In this document: one piece after another, positions 1 through 7,903 of the stretch
Position numbering within the stretch: the first letter of the stretch is position 1
Layout of the letters: the number at the start of each line of letters is the position of its first letter
Source of the DNA: Bradyrhizobium sp. 186
GTDB lineage: Bacteria; Pseudomonadota; Alphaproteobacteria; Rhizobiales; Xanthobacteraceae
DNA length: 64,000 bases
NCBI RefSeq assembly: GCF_023101685.1
Contig: NZ_CP082164.1
Coordinates: forward strand, 3,100,001-3,164,000
Direction: 5' to 3'
Notes under the pieces: generated by a model
What the model was told of the DNA's origin: nothing
Seen by the model: the letters and a program-made list of their open reading frames with translations, nothing else
Databases searched by the model: none
Position numbers and translations under genes: made by a program

Positions 1-130
1 TGACGATACGTCGCAAATTTCGTTTAAACGCGAACGGCTTATGCGGCTATCGGGAAATCCGGAAGAGCATTTGGCCGCCGAGGCGGCATTCACGCCGTAC
101 AACCTCCCACGCCATCGATCATAACAGAAT

Positions 131-153
131 CTTGCAACGTCTAACGAGCGTAA
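131..153 (+). promoter_or_regulatory. Upstream element with TAACGAGC motif, copy 1
   Basis: The stretch upstream of the histidine kinase contains CTTGCAACGTCTAACG, which continues into TAACGAGCGTAA. The first part matches elements at 911 and 2043. The second matches the core of the palindrome at 6715-6734 in 11 of 12 bases. The rest of 1-214 shows no gene. The binding protein is unknown; the TetR encoded at 5992-6615 is the obvious candidate by inference. Confidence 0.3.
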
Positions 154-214
154 GCCGCAGCTCTCCGCCAGTATCCCCGTCGAGTTAGGTCGTACTTCCA
201 ACGGGGAGGGTATC

Positions 215-883
215 ATGCCCGCTATCGGCTCTCGGCCGAACGACAACGTCACTCGATCTCAATACGTCGCCAATCTTGACGATCAGTCGCGTGATTGGGA
301 ACTCGTGCTGCGGGAGTCCCACCATCGGATGAAGAATACGCTGACACTGCTGGGTGCGTCAGTCCGCCGCGATTTCACACGCGCCGGTACCAGGGATGTG
401 TCGGTCGCAGTGGACCGGTTCGAGCGGCGTATCGTCGCGTTCGGCAGGCTCTATCAACTTCTGTCTGACAACGACGACCTGTTGACAGTCTCCGTCGAGG
501 CCTTCTTCGGAAGCCTGTGCGAAGCGCTTTCGGGAGCCGTGCTGGAGCCGGCGGGCATCCGCTGCGAGGCCGCGATCGAAAGCGGAGCGCTGTCGGCATC
601 GCAATGTCATCGGCTCGCGCTGATGCTGACGGAACTGGTCACGAACGCGGCAAAGCATGCGTTTCCGAACAAGAATGATGCACTGATCCGTATCGACGTG
701 GCCAATCGCGACGGCGCATGGTCTTGCACGGTGGCCGACAACGGGATCGGCGCGACCGGTCCGCTTCAGGGCACCGGCAGCCGGATCCTCGAAGGGCTCG
801 CACGCAGCATCCGCGCCCGGATGCACGGCGAGGCGGGGCAGGGCGGGACACGGGTGACCATCGTGATGCCGGCCGCTGCTTGA
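215..883 (+). CDS. HWE/HisKA_2-type sensor histidine kinase, soluble, no input domain
   Basis: A 222-aa cytoplasmic histidine kinase. The phosphoacceptor segment HHRMKN lies near residues 36-41, with His37 as the likely phosphorylated residue. It is followed by a HATPase domain with the N-box LTELVTNAAKHAF and a DNGIGA G1 box. There is no transmembrane segment and no PAS, GAF or response-regulator domain, so the protein is little more than a transmitter core. Kinases of this class often feed general-stress or light-response phosphorelays in Alphaproteobacteria, but no PhyR, NepR or EcfG gene is present here, so the partner is unknown. The start is supported by GGGGAGGG five bases upstream. 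Family call is firm; pathway is unassigned. Confidence 0.85.
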   Translation: MPAIGSRPNDNVTRSQYVANLDDQSRDWELVLRESHHRMKNTLTLLGASVRRDFTRAGTRDVSVAVDRFERRIVAFGRLYQLLSDNDDLLTVSVEAFFGSLCEALSGAVLEPAGIRCEAAIESGALSASQCHRLALMLTELVTNAAKHAFPNKNDALIRIDVANRDGAWSCTVADNGIGATGPLQGTGSRILEGLARSIRARMHGEAGQGGTRVTIVMPAAA

Positions 884-910
884 AGGTGGCCGAGTTTTGC
901 TCTGCCGCCA

Positions 911-952
911 CTTGCAACAGCTAACGGGCCCTCACACCCCCATAACGAGCAA
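911..952 (+). promoter_or_regulatory. Composite upstream element, copy 2 (before VOC gene)
   Basis: CTTGCAACAGCTAACG at 911-926 and CATAACGAGCAA at 941-952 are separated by 14 bases. The same two blocks recur in the same order at 2043-2083 with a 13-base gap, before the epoxide hydrolase. Conservation of both blocks and their spacing across two otherwise unrelated leaders suggests a shared promoter or operator. Function is inferred. Confidence 0.4.
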
Positions 953-1033
953 TATTCTCCCGTCGACCCCAAAGACGTTGTGCCCAGAGGGGGCTTCGAC
1001 ACCGAACCCGCGCTTTCAAACAAGGAGTTCGAC

Positions 1034-1723
1034 ATGACAGTCGTCGGAACAGATCGCGAAATCGATGCCAAGCCATCGAAGGTTCGTGGGGTTGATTTGA
1101 AGCTCGAGATCGTCGTCATTCCCGTGTCGGATGTCGATCGTGCCAAGGCGTTCTACGCCCGCCTTGGCTGGAGGCTGGACGCCGATTTTGCCTCGGGCGA
1201 CGTTTGGCGCGTGATCCAGTTCACGCCGCCCGGCTCGGCCTGTTCTGTGATCTTCGGCAAGAACGTCACGGCCGCAGCGCCCGGCTCGGCGCGAGGATTG
1301 TATCTGATCGTCTCCGATCTGGAGGCGGCACGGAAGGATATTCTCGGCCGCGGCATCGAGGTGAGCGAACCATTCCACGGTGGCGGCGATGTTCACGCCG
1401 GGCCGGACGAGCCCTATCTGTTCGGTAGCGTTCGGGTCAACGGCGCTGACCCGACGCGCGGCAGCTATAGCTCGTTTGCATCGTTTAGCGATCCCGACGG
1501 CAACGGCTGGCTGTTCCAGGAGGTTACCGCACGACTGCCCGGGCGTATCGCTGCGAGCGATACGACGTTCACCTCGCAGAGCGAACTGGCAGGGGCGCTG
1601 CGTCGCGCGGCGGTGGCGCATGGCCAACACGAGAAGCGCACTGGCTCGCATGACGAGAACTGGGCGGATTGGTACGCCGACTACATCGTACGCGAGCAAG
1701 CCGGTCAGCCGTTGCCATCGTGA
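1034..1723 (+). CDS. VOC-family (glyoxalase/bleomycin-resistance fold) protein
   Basis: A 229-aa protein with a vicinal oxygen chelate domain at about residues 20-170. It opens with KLEIVVIPVSDVDRAKAFYA and closes with SDPDGNGWLFQEV, the usual last strand of the fold. About 50 residues follow, including DENWADWYADYIV, a tail I recall from other proteins annotated as glyoxalases. The substrate cannot be told from sequence; lactoylglutathione, an aromatic diol or a bound drug are all possible. The ATG at 1034 is chosen over an upstream in-frame ATG at 980 because AAGGAG sits six bases before it. Neighbours are stress and detoxification genes. A tautomerase remnant begins at its stop codon. Confidence 0.8.
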   Translation: MTVVGTDREIDAKPSKVRGVDLKLEIVVIPVSDVDRAKAFYARLGWRLDADFASGDVWRVIQFTPPGSACSVIFGKNVTAAAPGSARGLYLIVSDLEAARKDILGRGIEVSEPFHGGGDVHAGPDEPYLFGSVRVNGADPTRGSYSSFASFSDPDGNGWLFQEVTARLPGRIAASDTTFTSQSELAGALRRAAVAHGQHEKRTGSHDENWADWYADYIVREQAGQPLPS

Positions 1724-1913
1724 GTTGCAGAGATCGCTCTGCGAGAGCTTGGCGAAAGAGTGCGGTATCGCGCCGACCGATGTGGTTGTCTCGATGGTCA
1801 CGACGAGCGATGAGGATTGGTCGTTCGGAAATCGACGCGCGCAATTTCTGACCAGCGAGCTTGAGGCGGATTCGCTCGATCGCGCCAGGGCGTCTCTGAT
1901 CGCGGCGGTATAA
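1722..1913 (+). pseudogene. C-terminal remnant of a tautomerase-family gene
   Basis: Reading in the frame of 1722-1913 gives about 63 residues containing CGIAPTDVVVSMVTTSDEDW, then SFGNRRAQFLTSEL. This matches the C-terminal half of small tautomerase-like proteins of the 4-oxalocrotonate fold as I know them. There is no start codon with a ribosome site, and the N-terminal catalytic Pro segment is absent. The fragment overlaps the VOC stop codon by two bases, as if a deletion joined the two genes. Recognition is from motif memory, not a search. Confidence 0.55.
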
Positions 1914-1951
1914 CCCTCGCAATACGTACGCTTCTCCTGACGTTAGCCAAC

Positions 1952-1981
1952 ACGGCGCGATGACATTGTTCATCGCGCCGT
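1952..1981 (+). terminator. Perfect 12-bp inverted repeat, terminator-like
   Basis: ACGGCGCGATGA and TCATCGCGCCGT pair perfectly around a six-base loop, followed by a short T-containing stretch (ATTTG). It lies 38 bases after the tautomerase remnant and ends transcription from the VOC gene by inference. The weak T tract leaves open that it is a dispersed palindrome. Confidence 0.5.
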
Positions 1982-2042
1982 ATTTGCATGTGCATTGCGC
2001 GCATCGCCCATCATCGATCGCTTTTCCTCTGCGTCGCGCGGA

Positions 2043-2083
2043 CTCGCAACGGCTAACGCAGTCTAACAATCCATAACGAGCAA
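2043..2083 (+). promoter_or_regulatory. Composite upstream element, copy 3 (before epoxide hydrolase)
   Basis: CTCGCAACGGCTAACG at 2043-2058 and CATAACGAGCAA at 2072-2083 reproduce the element at 911-952 with one base less spacing. It lies about 95 bases before the epoxide hydrolase ATG, a plausible promoter position. Confidence 0.4.
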
Positions 2084-2176
2084 ATTGCGGGTGCCTGCGC
2101 CAATGTCGTTTCAGACGAACCGACCTGACGATCTCGAATTCGGTCGACGTCACCGACCAAGCCAGGGAGATCCAAC

Positions 2177-3490
2177 ATGACGACGCAAGTACGTACCGAC
2201 ATTCTCAACCCTGACCGCCGCCAACTGTTGAGCCAGGCCGCGATGGGAGCTGTTGCCGCCAGCGTCGCGAGCCTGCTGCCGCTGCATCCGGCAAAGGCAG
2301 CCGCAAGCGGCGCGATCCGTCCATTCCACGTCAACGTACCCGAGGAGGATCTGGACGAACTGCGCCGCCGTCTGGCGGCGACCCGGTGGCCGGATCGTGA
2401 GATCGTTGCCGATCAATCGCAGGGCGTGCAGTTGACGACGGTCCAGCAGCTCGTGGGCTACTGGCAGAACGACTACGACTGGCGCAAGATGGAGGCGCGG
2501 CTGAACGCGTTGCCGCAATTCGTCACCGAGATCGACGGCGTCGACATCCACTTTATCCATGTCCGCTCTCGCCACGAGAATGCGCTACCGATGATCGTCA
2601 CGCATGGCTGGCCCGGGTCGATCATCGAGCAGATGAAGATCGTCGGCCCGCTCACCGATCCCACTGCGCACGGTGCAAAAGCGGCGGACGCGTTCGATCT
2701 GGTGATCCCGTCACTCCCGGGCCATGGCTTCTCCGGCAAGCCGACAGCACTCGGCTGGGATCCTCAGCGCGTCGCGCGAGCCTGGGTCGTGCTGATGCAG
2801 CGGCTCGGATACGGCCGCTATGTCGCGCAAGGCGGCGACTGGGGCAATGCCGTCACCGAGCAGATGGCGCTGCTGGCGCCGCCGGAATTGCTCGGCATTC
2901 ACACCAACATGCCCGCCACCGTTCCCGACGACATCGCCAAGGCGCTTCAGCCCGGCGGGTCGCGGCCGGCAGGTCTCTCGTCCGACGAGCGCTGCGCCTA
3001 CGACCAACTCGACGATTTCTACAAGCACGGGCTCGGCTATGCGATCGAGATGTCGAACCGGCCGCAGACGCTCTATGGCTTGGTGGACTCACCGGCGGGT
3101 CTCGCCTCCTGGATGCTCGACCATGACGCGCACAGCGCTGCCATGATTGCGCGGGTGTTCGACGGGAAGACCGAAGGCCTGTCGCGGGATGATGTCATCG
3201 ACAACATCACCCTCTATTGGCTCACCAACACCGCGGTGTCGTCGGCGCGCCTGTACTGGGAAAACAAGCTGGTGTTCTTCGAACCCAAGCACATCAAGAT
3301 CCCGGTCGCCGTCAGCGTCTTCCCGGACGAGATCTACGCCGCGCCGCGCAGCTGGGCCGAGAAGGCCTATCCGAAGCTGATCCACTACAACCGCCTCGAT
3401 AAAGGCGGACACTTCGCCGCTTGGGAGCAGCCCGGGCTGTTCTGCGCGGAAATGCGCACCGCGTTCCGGCCGCTGCGCCAGTCGATCTGA
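2177..3490 (+). CDS. Exported epoxide hydrolase (EHN/alpha-beta hydrolase family)
   Basis: A 437-aa protein that would hydrolyse epoxides to diols. It begins with a Tat-like leader, NPDRRQLLSQAAMGAVAA at residues 11-28, so it probably acts outside the cytoplasm. An epoxide-hydrolase N-terminal domain follows (about 47-155). The alpha/beta-hydrolase core carries the oxyanion HGWPGS (143-148), the nucleophile Asp221 in GGDWGN, and the charge-relay His412 in KGGHFAAWEQ. Length fits the bacterial microsomal-type family plus leader. AGGGAG six to seven bases upstream sets the start. It leads a same-strand run of detoxification genes through msrA. The natural substrate is unknown. Confidence 0.88.
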   Translation: MTTQVRTDILNPDRRQLLSQAAMGAVAASVASLLPLHPAKAAASGAIRPFHVNVPEEDLDELRRRLAATRWPDREIVADQSQGVQLTTVQQLVGYWQNDYDWRKMEARLNALPQFVTEIDGVDIHFIHVRSRHENALPMIVTHGWPGSIIEQMKIVGPLTDPTAHGAKAADAFDLVIPSLPGHGFSGKPTALGWDPQRVARAWVVLMQRLGYGRYVAQGGDWGNAVTEQMALLAPPELLGIHTNMPATVPDDIAKALQPGGSRPAGLSSDERCAYDQLDDFYKHGLGYAIEMSNRPQTLYGLVDSPAGLASWMLDHDAHSAAMIARVFDGKTEGLSRDDVIDNITLYWLTNTAVSSARLYWENKLVFFEPKHIKIPVAVSVFPDEIYAAPRSWAEKAYPKLIHYNRLDKGGHFAAWEQPGLFCAEMRTAFRPLRQSI

Positions 3491-3552
3491 GATCAGCGGG
3501 ACGCGCGGATGCACGCGTCCCTCCCTTCGAACACACGTCAGGAGTACACATC

Positions 3553-4401
3553 ATGAACCGCCCCGAACGCACCTTCACGACCGATGAGATACGGCTTGAG
3601 CGGCGCCTGCCGTCATACTGGCGTGTCACCTTCGACATGCCGCCGGTGAACATCTTCGGCCCGAAGCAGCTTCCGCTGCTCAACGACGTCATCACCACGA
3701 TCGAGACCGACCCGGAGGTGAAGGTCGTCGTGTTCGACAGTGCCGTCGACGGCTTCTTCATCACGCATTACGATTTCCTCGCACCGCTGGAGGACTCCCT
3801 GAGCATCCCGCCAGGGCCGACGGGGCTTCAGGCGCTCCCTGACATGCTCGTGCGCCTCAGCCGCGCGCCGGTCGTGTCCATTGCCTCGATCCGCGGCCGT
3901 GCGACTGGGGTCGGCAGCGAACTCGCCCTTGCAAGTGACATGCGCTTCGCCAGCCGCGAAAAGGCGATCCTGTCGCAATGGGAAGTCGGCGCGGGTCTGG
4001 TGCCCGGCGGCGGGCCGATGGCGCGGCTGCCGCGCCTGATGGGCCGCGGCCGTGCGCTCGAAGTGCTGCTCGGCGCCGATGACATCGGCGGCGATCTCGC
4101 GGAACGCTACGGTTATGTGAACCGGTCGATGCCGGATGCGGAGCTCGATGGCTTCGTCGAGGCGCTCGCGATGCGCATTGCATCCTTCGACAAAGACGCC
4201 ATCGCCGAAACCAAGCGCCTCGTCGATGTCGCTAGCCTGCCGCCTGATGTCGAGATCAAGCCCGAATGGGACGCGTTCCTGGCCTCGCTCGGTCGTCCGG
4301 CGAGCCAGAGCAGGATCAAGGCGCTGATGGGGCGCGGCTTCCACCGCGCCGGCGACGTCGAGAATCGGCTTGGCTTCCACGTCGGACAGATCGGCAATTG
4401 A
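3553..4401 (+). CDS. Enoyl-CoA hydratase/isomerase (crotonase-fold) protein
   Basis: A 282-aa crotonase-superfamily protein. The N-terminal strand pattern ends in PPVNIFGP, the second block is KVVVFDSAVDGFFITHYDF, and the oxyanion-hole region reads IRGRATGVGSELALASDMRFAS. The first conserved Glu of hydratases is not obvious at the usual place after GVGSELAL, so it may not be a true 2-enoyl-CoA hydratase; isomerase, dehalogenase or other crotonase activity is possible. The ATG at 3553 follows CAGGAG closely, whereas upstream in-frame codons overlap the epoxide hydrolase. Spacing of 62 bases suggests cotranscription with it. Confidence 0.8.
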   Translation: MNRPERTFTTDEIRLERRLPSYWRVTFDMPPVNIFGPKQLPLLNDVITTIETDPEVKVVVFDSAVDGFFITHYDFLAPLEDSLSIPPGPTGLQALPDMLVRLSRAPVVSIASIRGRATGVGSELALASDMRFASREKAILSQWEVGAGLVPGGGPMARLPRLMGRGRALEVLLGADDIGGDLAERYGYVNRSMPDAELDGFVEALAMRIASFDKDAIAETKRLVDVASLPPDVEIKPEWDAFLASLGRPASQSRIKALMGRGFHRAGDVENRLGFHVGQIGN

Positions 4402-4525
4402 CGGAACCGCTGCGGCGCTCGATCTGTTGGAAGGGCGACAGGCGGCGACACCGAAGTCGCCTTCCACCGGTGCGGAGCGCCGGTGCGGCGCTGGAACGAT
4501 CCGCAAACAATCAAGGAGAAGTGAG

Positions 4526-4948
4526 ATGATCCGTAAGGCAAAAGCAGTTTGGCAAGGCACCGGTCGCGATGGCAACGGCCATCTGTCGGCCGAATCCGGC
4601 GTCCTGGCCGACACGCCCTATTCGTTCAAAACCCGCTTCGAGAACGAGAAGGGGACCAATCCGGAGGAGTTGATCGCCGCGGCCCACGCCGGCTGCTTCA
4701 CGATGGCACTGGCTTTCGGCCTGCAGCTCGCCGGCTTCACACCGACCGAGCTCTCGACGGAAGCCGCGGTGACGCTCGAGCCCGAGGGCAAGGGCTTCAA
4801 GATCAGCAAGTCGGCACTGACCTTGCGCGCCAAGGTGCCGAACCTCGACGACGCCGGCTTTGCCCGCATCGCCGGCGAGGCCGAGAAGAACTGCCCGGTC
4901 TCGAAGGTTCTCAACGCCGCGATCACGCTTGACGCCAAGCTGACCTAG
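4526..4948 (+). CDS. osmC: OsmC-type organic hydroperoxide reductase
   Basis: A 140-aa OsmC-family peroxidase that reduces organic hydroperoxides with a two-cysteine mechanism. The peroxidatic Cys is in AAHAGCFTMALAF and the resolving Cys is in EKNCPVSKVLNA, both at family positions. The full-length match, including ESGVLADTPYSFKTRFEN and GTNPEELIAAAHAGC, points to OsmC rather than Ohr. The start at 4526 is supported by AAGGAGA a few bases upstream. It sits 124 bases after the crotonase gene and 21 before the cupin gene, inside the oxidative and electrophile stress block. Confidence 0.92.
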   Translation: MIRKAKAVWQGTGRDGNGHLSAESGVLADTPYSFKTRFENEKGTNPEELIAAAHAGCFTMALAFGLQLAGFTPTELSTEAAVTLEPEGKGFKISKSALTLRAKVPNLDDAGFARIAGEAEKNCPVSKVLNAAITLDAKLT

Positions 4949-4969
4949 CCGAACACAGGAAACGGCGCC

Positions 4970-5428
4970 ATGCCCCGCCAACATCAGCCGGATGAAGATA
5001 GGTTCCGGGCGATCCTGCCCGAGGATATTGCATGGAAGCCGTTTCCGGCGTTCCCGCCCGGCGCGCGGCTGGCCGTCATGGTCGGCCATCCCGCCGAACC
5101 CGGTCCTTATGTGGTCCGGGTGAAGGTGCCCGGCGGCACCAGGCTGATGCCGCACAAGCATCCGGAAGATCGCATCTACACGGTCATGTCAGGCGTCTTC
5201 TACATAGGGCTCGGCGAAACCTTCGACGGCGACAAGGTGAATGCCTATCCGCCCGGAAGCGTCATCGTCCTGCCCGGCGAGACCTGGCATTTCCACTGGG
5301 CGAAGGCCGGCGAATACGTCACGCAAGTTTCCGCGATCGGGCCGCTTGGTCTCGAATATCATGACGACGATGATGATCCGCGCTTGCATGCAGTGGCACA
5401 GCAAGGCGGCGGCATCCGGGCTGACTAA
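4970..5428 (+). CDS. Small cupin-domain protein
   Basis: A 152-aa single-domain cupin. Cupin motif 1 is in [18 protein letters not shown] and motif 2 in [16 protein letters not shown]. The motifs contain His, His and Glu-type candidates for a metal site, so it may bind Fe, Mn or Zn. The tail is acidic (YHDDDDDPR). Function within the cupin superfamily cannot be set; dioxygenase, isomerase and pure sensing roles are all known. It lies 21 bases after osmC and 14 bases before msrA, so the three are almost certainly one transcript. CAGGAAA precedes the start. Confidence 0.8.
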   Translation: MPRQHQPDEDRFRAILPEDIAWKPFPAFPPGARLAVMVGHPAEPGPYVVRVKVPGGTRLMPHKHPEDRIYTVMSGVFYIGLGETFDGDKVNAYPPGSVIVLPGETWHFHWAKAGEYVTQVSAIGPLGLEYHDDDDDPRLHAVAQQGGGIRAD

Positions 5429-5442
5429 ATGGAGCACATCAC

Positions 5443-5970
5443 ATGACGACAGAGCGCGCAGTTTTGGCCGGAGGTTGCTTCTGGGGCATGCAGGATCTCA
5501 TCCGCAAGCAGCCCGGCGTGATCTCAACCCGCGTCGGCTACACCGGCGGCGAGATGAAGAACGCGACCTATCGTAATCACGATGGCCACGCGGAAGCGAT
5601 TGAAATCATCTTCGATCCCGCGAAGACGAGCTTTCGGACCATGCTGGAGTTCTTTTTCCAGATCCACGATCCCACCACGCTTAATCGCCAGGGCAATGAC
5701 TGGGGCACGAGCTATCGCTCGGCGATCTTCACCACGACGGACGAGCAGAAGAGGATCGCCGAAGACACCATCGCCGATGTCGAGGCGTCGCATCTGTGGC
5801 CCGGCAAGGTCGTGACCGAGGTCACGCCCGTCGGCGAGTTCTGGGAGGCTGAGCCCGAGCATCAGGATTACCTCGAGCGTTATCCGGACGGCTATACGTG
5901 TCACTTTGTGCGTCCCGGCTGGAAGCTGCCGCGTCGGTCCAAAGAGCCGTCTCCCGGATTGGCGCAATGA
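5443..5970 (+). CDS. msrA: Peptide methionine-S-sulfoxide reductase MsrA
   Basis: A 175-aa MsrA that reduces methionine-S-sulfoxide in oxidised proteins. The signature GGCFWGMQ has the catalytic Cys at residue 12, followed by [12 protein letters not shown] and the [11 protein letters not shown] block typical of the family. No MsrB domain is fused. GGAG lies eight bases before the ATG. It is the last gene of the run from the epoxide hydrolase and converges on the TetR gene with a 21-base gap. Sulfoxide repair beside a peroxide reductase fits an oxidant-response unit. Confidence 0.95.
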   Translation: MTTERAVLAGGCFWGMQDLIRKQPGVISTRVGYTGGEMKNATYRNHDGHAEAIEIIFDPAKTSFRTMLEFFFQIHDPTTLNRQGNDWGTSYRSAIFTTTDEQKRIAEDTIADVEASHLWPGKVVTEVTPVGEFWEAEPEHQDYLERYPDGYTCHFVRPGWKLPRRSKEPSPGLAQ

Positions 5971-5991
5971 CCGACGCGTACGAGATTGTCG

Positions 5992-6615
5992 TCATCCGCA
6001 GATCACAGTCACCGCCTTCCGGGCGACCTCCCTCAGTTTGGTTCGGGAAGCGCCGGCTCGGGCGCGGATCGCGATCGTATGCATCGTGGCCGACGCGAGG
6101 ATCGCGAGCGCCGCGGGATCGGCCTCGCGCTTCAATTCGCCCTTGTCCTGCGCGAGGCGGAAACGTGCCTCGAAATCGGCGTCAATCGCGCGAAGTCCCG
6201 TCGCAACACTTTTGCGGATCGCAGCATCTTCCGCGACCTCGGTTACTGCGGTCCCGACCACAAAGCAGCCGCGCGCGGGTCCCTTGCCCGAAAAATAAAT
6301 CGACAGCGCCGCGTCGTAGGCAAGCATCAGCGCTTCATCCAAGGGATGGTCCCCCGCGAGAGCCTCGCGGGTCGCGGCCAGGCTGATGTCCCAATAGCGC
6401 GCGAGTGCCTCGAGATAGAGGGCGTGCTTGTTGCCGAATACCGCATAGAGGCTCGGCGGACTCATGCCGGTGGCGGCTGCGACCTTGTCCAGCGAAGTGC
6501 CGGAGTAACCGGTCTTCCAGAAGGTCTCGGTTGCACGTTTGAGGGCTGACTGTGCGTCGTAGGCAGGCGGCCGCCCTCGCCGCGCAGGGCCCGTTTCGCT
6601 CTTTTTTCCCGCCAT
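5992..6615 (-). CDS. TetR/AcrR-family transcriptional repressor
   Basis: A 207-aa TetR-type regulator. The N-terminal helix-turn-helix includes ETFWKTGYSGTSLDKVAAATGMSPPSLYAVFGNKHALY (about 30-68), split here by domain helices; the C-terminal ligand domain contains GCFVVGTAVTEVAED. It is divergent from the EmrAB-type pump, with 142 bases between start codons. That gap holds two copies of a 33-base repeat centred on a palindrome, the expected form of a TetR operator. It probably represses the pump and perhaps itself. The ligand is unknown; neighbouring genes suggest an electrophile, quinone or oxidant-derived compound. Confidence 0.9.
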   Translation of the reverse strand: MAGKKSETGPARRGRPPAYDAQSALKRATETFWKTGYSGTSLDKVAAATGMSPPSLYAVFGNKHALYLEALARYWDISLAATREALAGDHPLDEALMLAYDAALSIYFSGKGPARGCFVVGTAVTEVAEDAAIRKSVATGLRAIDADFEARFRLAQDKGELKREADPAALAILASATMHTIAIRARAGASRTKLREVARKAVTVICG

Positions 6616-6651
6616 ATCGTCAAAACCTCGGCTGCCTTACGTCGTTACGTA

Positions 6652-6745
6652 TATTTGTATGGATCGTTATAAAAATCAATAGAGGGGACTTGATTGCCGT
6701 TCCATGGGACAGTATTTGTAACGAGCGTTATAAAAATGAATAGAG
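6652..6745. promoter_or_regulatory. Duplicated operator, 33-base direct repeats with palindromic core
   Basis: Bases 6652-6684 and 6713-6745 are 33-base direct repeats with four mismatches and a 61-base period. The second contains TTTGTAACGAGCGTTATAAA at 6715-6734, a near-perfect palindrome of half-sites TTTGTAACG and CGTTATAAA. The first keeps the right half and has a degraded left half. Both lie between the divergent TetR gene and pump gene. Two operators 61 bases apart suggest cooperative or graded repression. Confidence 0.65.
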
Positions 6746-6757
6746 ATGAGGCTTTCG

Positions 6758-7903
6758 ATGCGTTTCGATTTTGCGCCAATCGCCGGCTGGGTGGGCGGTC
6801 GCAAGAGCTTCCGTGGGAGCGAGGCTGCTGCGCAATTATTCGGACCGGAGCTCGCGAAGCGGCTACGGCGGCCCCTGATGCTCGCGCTGCCGATCGTCGT
6901 GGCGGTCTTCGGCGCATCCATTTATCTCGCCCGGGAGCAATACGTCACGACCGACGACGCGTTCGTTCGCGCGGCGAAGGTGACGATTAACGCCCGCGTT
7001 TCCGGCCAGGCGGTCGAAATCGCCGTGCGGGACAATGAGCGCGTTCGGCAGGGCCAAGTGCTGTTCCGAATCGATCCGGAGCCCTACCAGATCAGCGTCG
7101 ATCAGGCGGACGCCCGGCTTGGCAGTGCACGCCTCCAGATCGACGCCCTCAAGGCGACCTACCGCCAGCAACAGGCGGAACTGCAGTCGGCGAAGGAATC
7201 GGCTGCTTTCGACGAGCGCGAGTTCGACCGCAAGAAAATGCTGGTCGCCTCCGACTTCACGCCGCGCGCGGTCTATGAACGAGCCGACAGGGACCTCAAG
7301 GTAGCCCGCCAGCGCATCGCGTCGATCGAACAGCAGATCGCCAACACGATCGTTGCGCTGAACGGCGATCCGGATATCGATGTCGATCGCCATCCGACAG
7401 TCCGGGCAGCCAAGGCCCAGCTCGACCGTGCGCGGCTCGATCTCTCCTATGCCACCGTGACCTCGCCCGATGATGGTATCGTGACGAAAGTCGACGAACT
7501 GCAAATCGGCGGCTTCGTCACTGCCGGAGCGCCGGCGTTCACGCTGCTGTCGAGCCGACAGGTCTGGATCGAGGCGAATTTTCGCGAAACCGGCCTGACC
7601 CACATGCGTCCAGGTCAGGAAGCAACGATCGACGTCGATGTCTATCCGGATCGGACGTTTAAGGCGCATATCGTCAGCATGAGTCCCGGGACCGGGTCGG
7701 ACTTCTCGGTCCTGCCTCCGGAGAATGCCACGGGAAACTGGGTCAAGGTCGTCCAACGTCTGCCGGTGCGTCTCGAGCTCGATGATCTCGATCCGAACTG
7801 GCCGCTGTTCTCCGGCATCAGTGTGACCGCGCGGGTCGATACCGGCTATCGCCGCACTTGGCCGAATCTGCTCCAGCCCGCGCACGCGAGGGAGGGCAAA
7901 TGA
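6758..7903 (+). CDS. emrA: HlyD/EmrA-family membrane fusion protein of a multidrug pump
   Basis: A 381-aa periplasmic adaptor. A single N-terminal membrane anchor lies around residues 38-58 (PLMLALPIVVAVFGASIYLA). Then come a lipoyl half (YVTTDDAFVRAAKVTINARVSG), a coiled-coil hairpin rich in Gln, Glu and Arg, the second lipoyl half, and a beta-barrel ending in a VTARVDTGY strand. It should link the EmrB-type permease to an outer-membrane channel. The ATG at 6758 has GATGAGG six bases before it; an in-frame ATG at 6746 directly abuts the operator repeat and is the alternative. It overlaps emrB by four bases (ATGA). Confidence 0.88.
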   Translation: MRFDFAPIAGWVGGRKSFRGSEAAAQLFGPELAKRLRRPLMLALPIVVAVFGASIYLAREQYVTTDDAFVRAAKVTINARVSGQAVEIAVRDNERVRQGQVLFRIDPEPYQISVDQADARLGSARLQIDALKATYRQQQAELQSAKESAAFDEREFDRKKMLVASDFTPRAVYERADRDLKVARQRIASIEQQIANTIVALNGDPDIDVDRHPTVRAAKAQLDRARLDLSYATVTSPDDGIVTKVDELQIGGFVTAGAPAFTLLSSRQVWIEANFRETGLTHMRPGQEATIDVDVYPDRTFKAHIVSMSPGTGSDFSVLPPENATGNWVKVVQRLPVRLELDDLDPNWPLFSGISVTARVDTGYRRTWPNLLQPAHAREGK

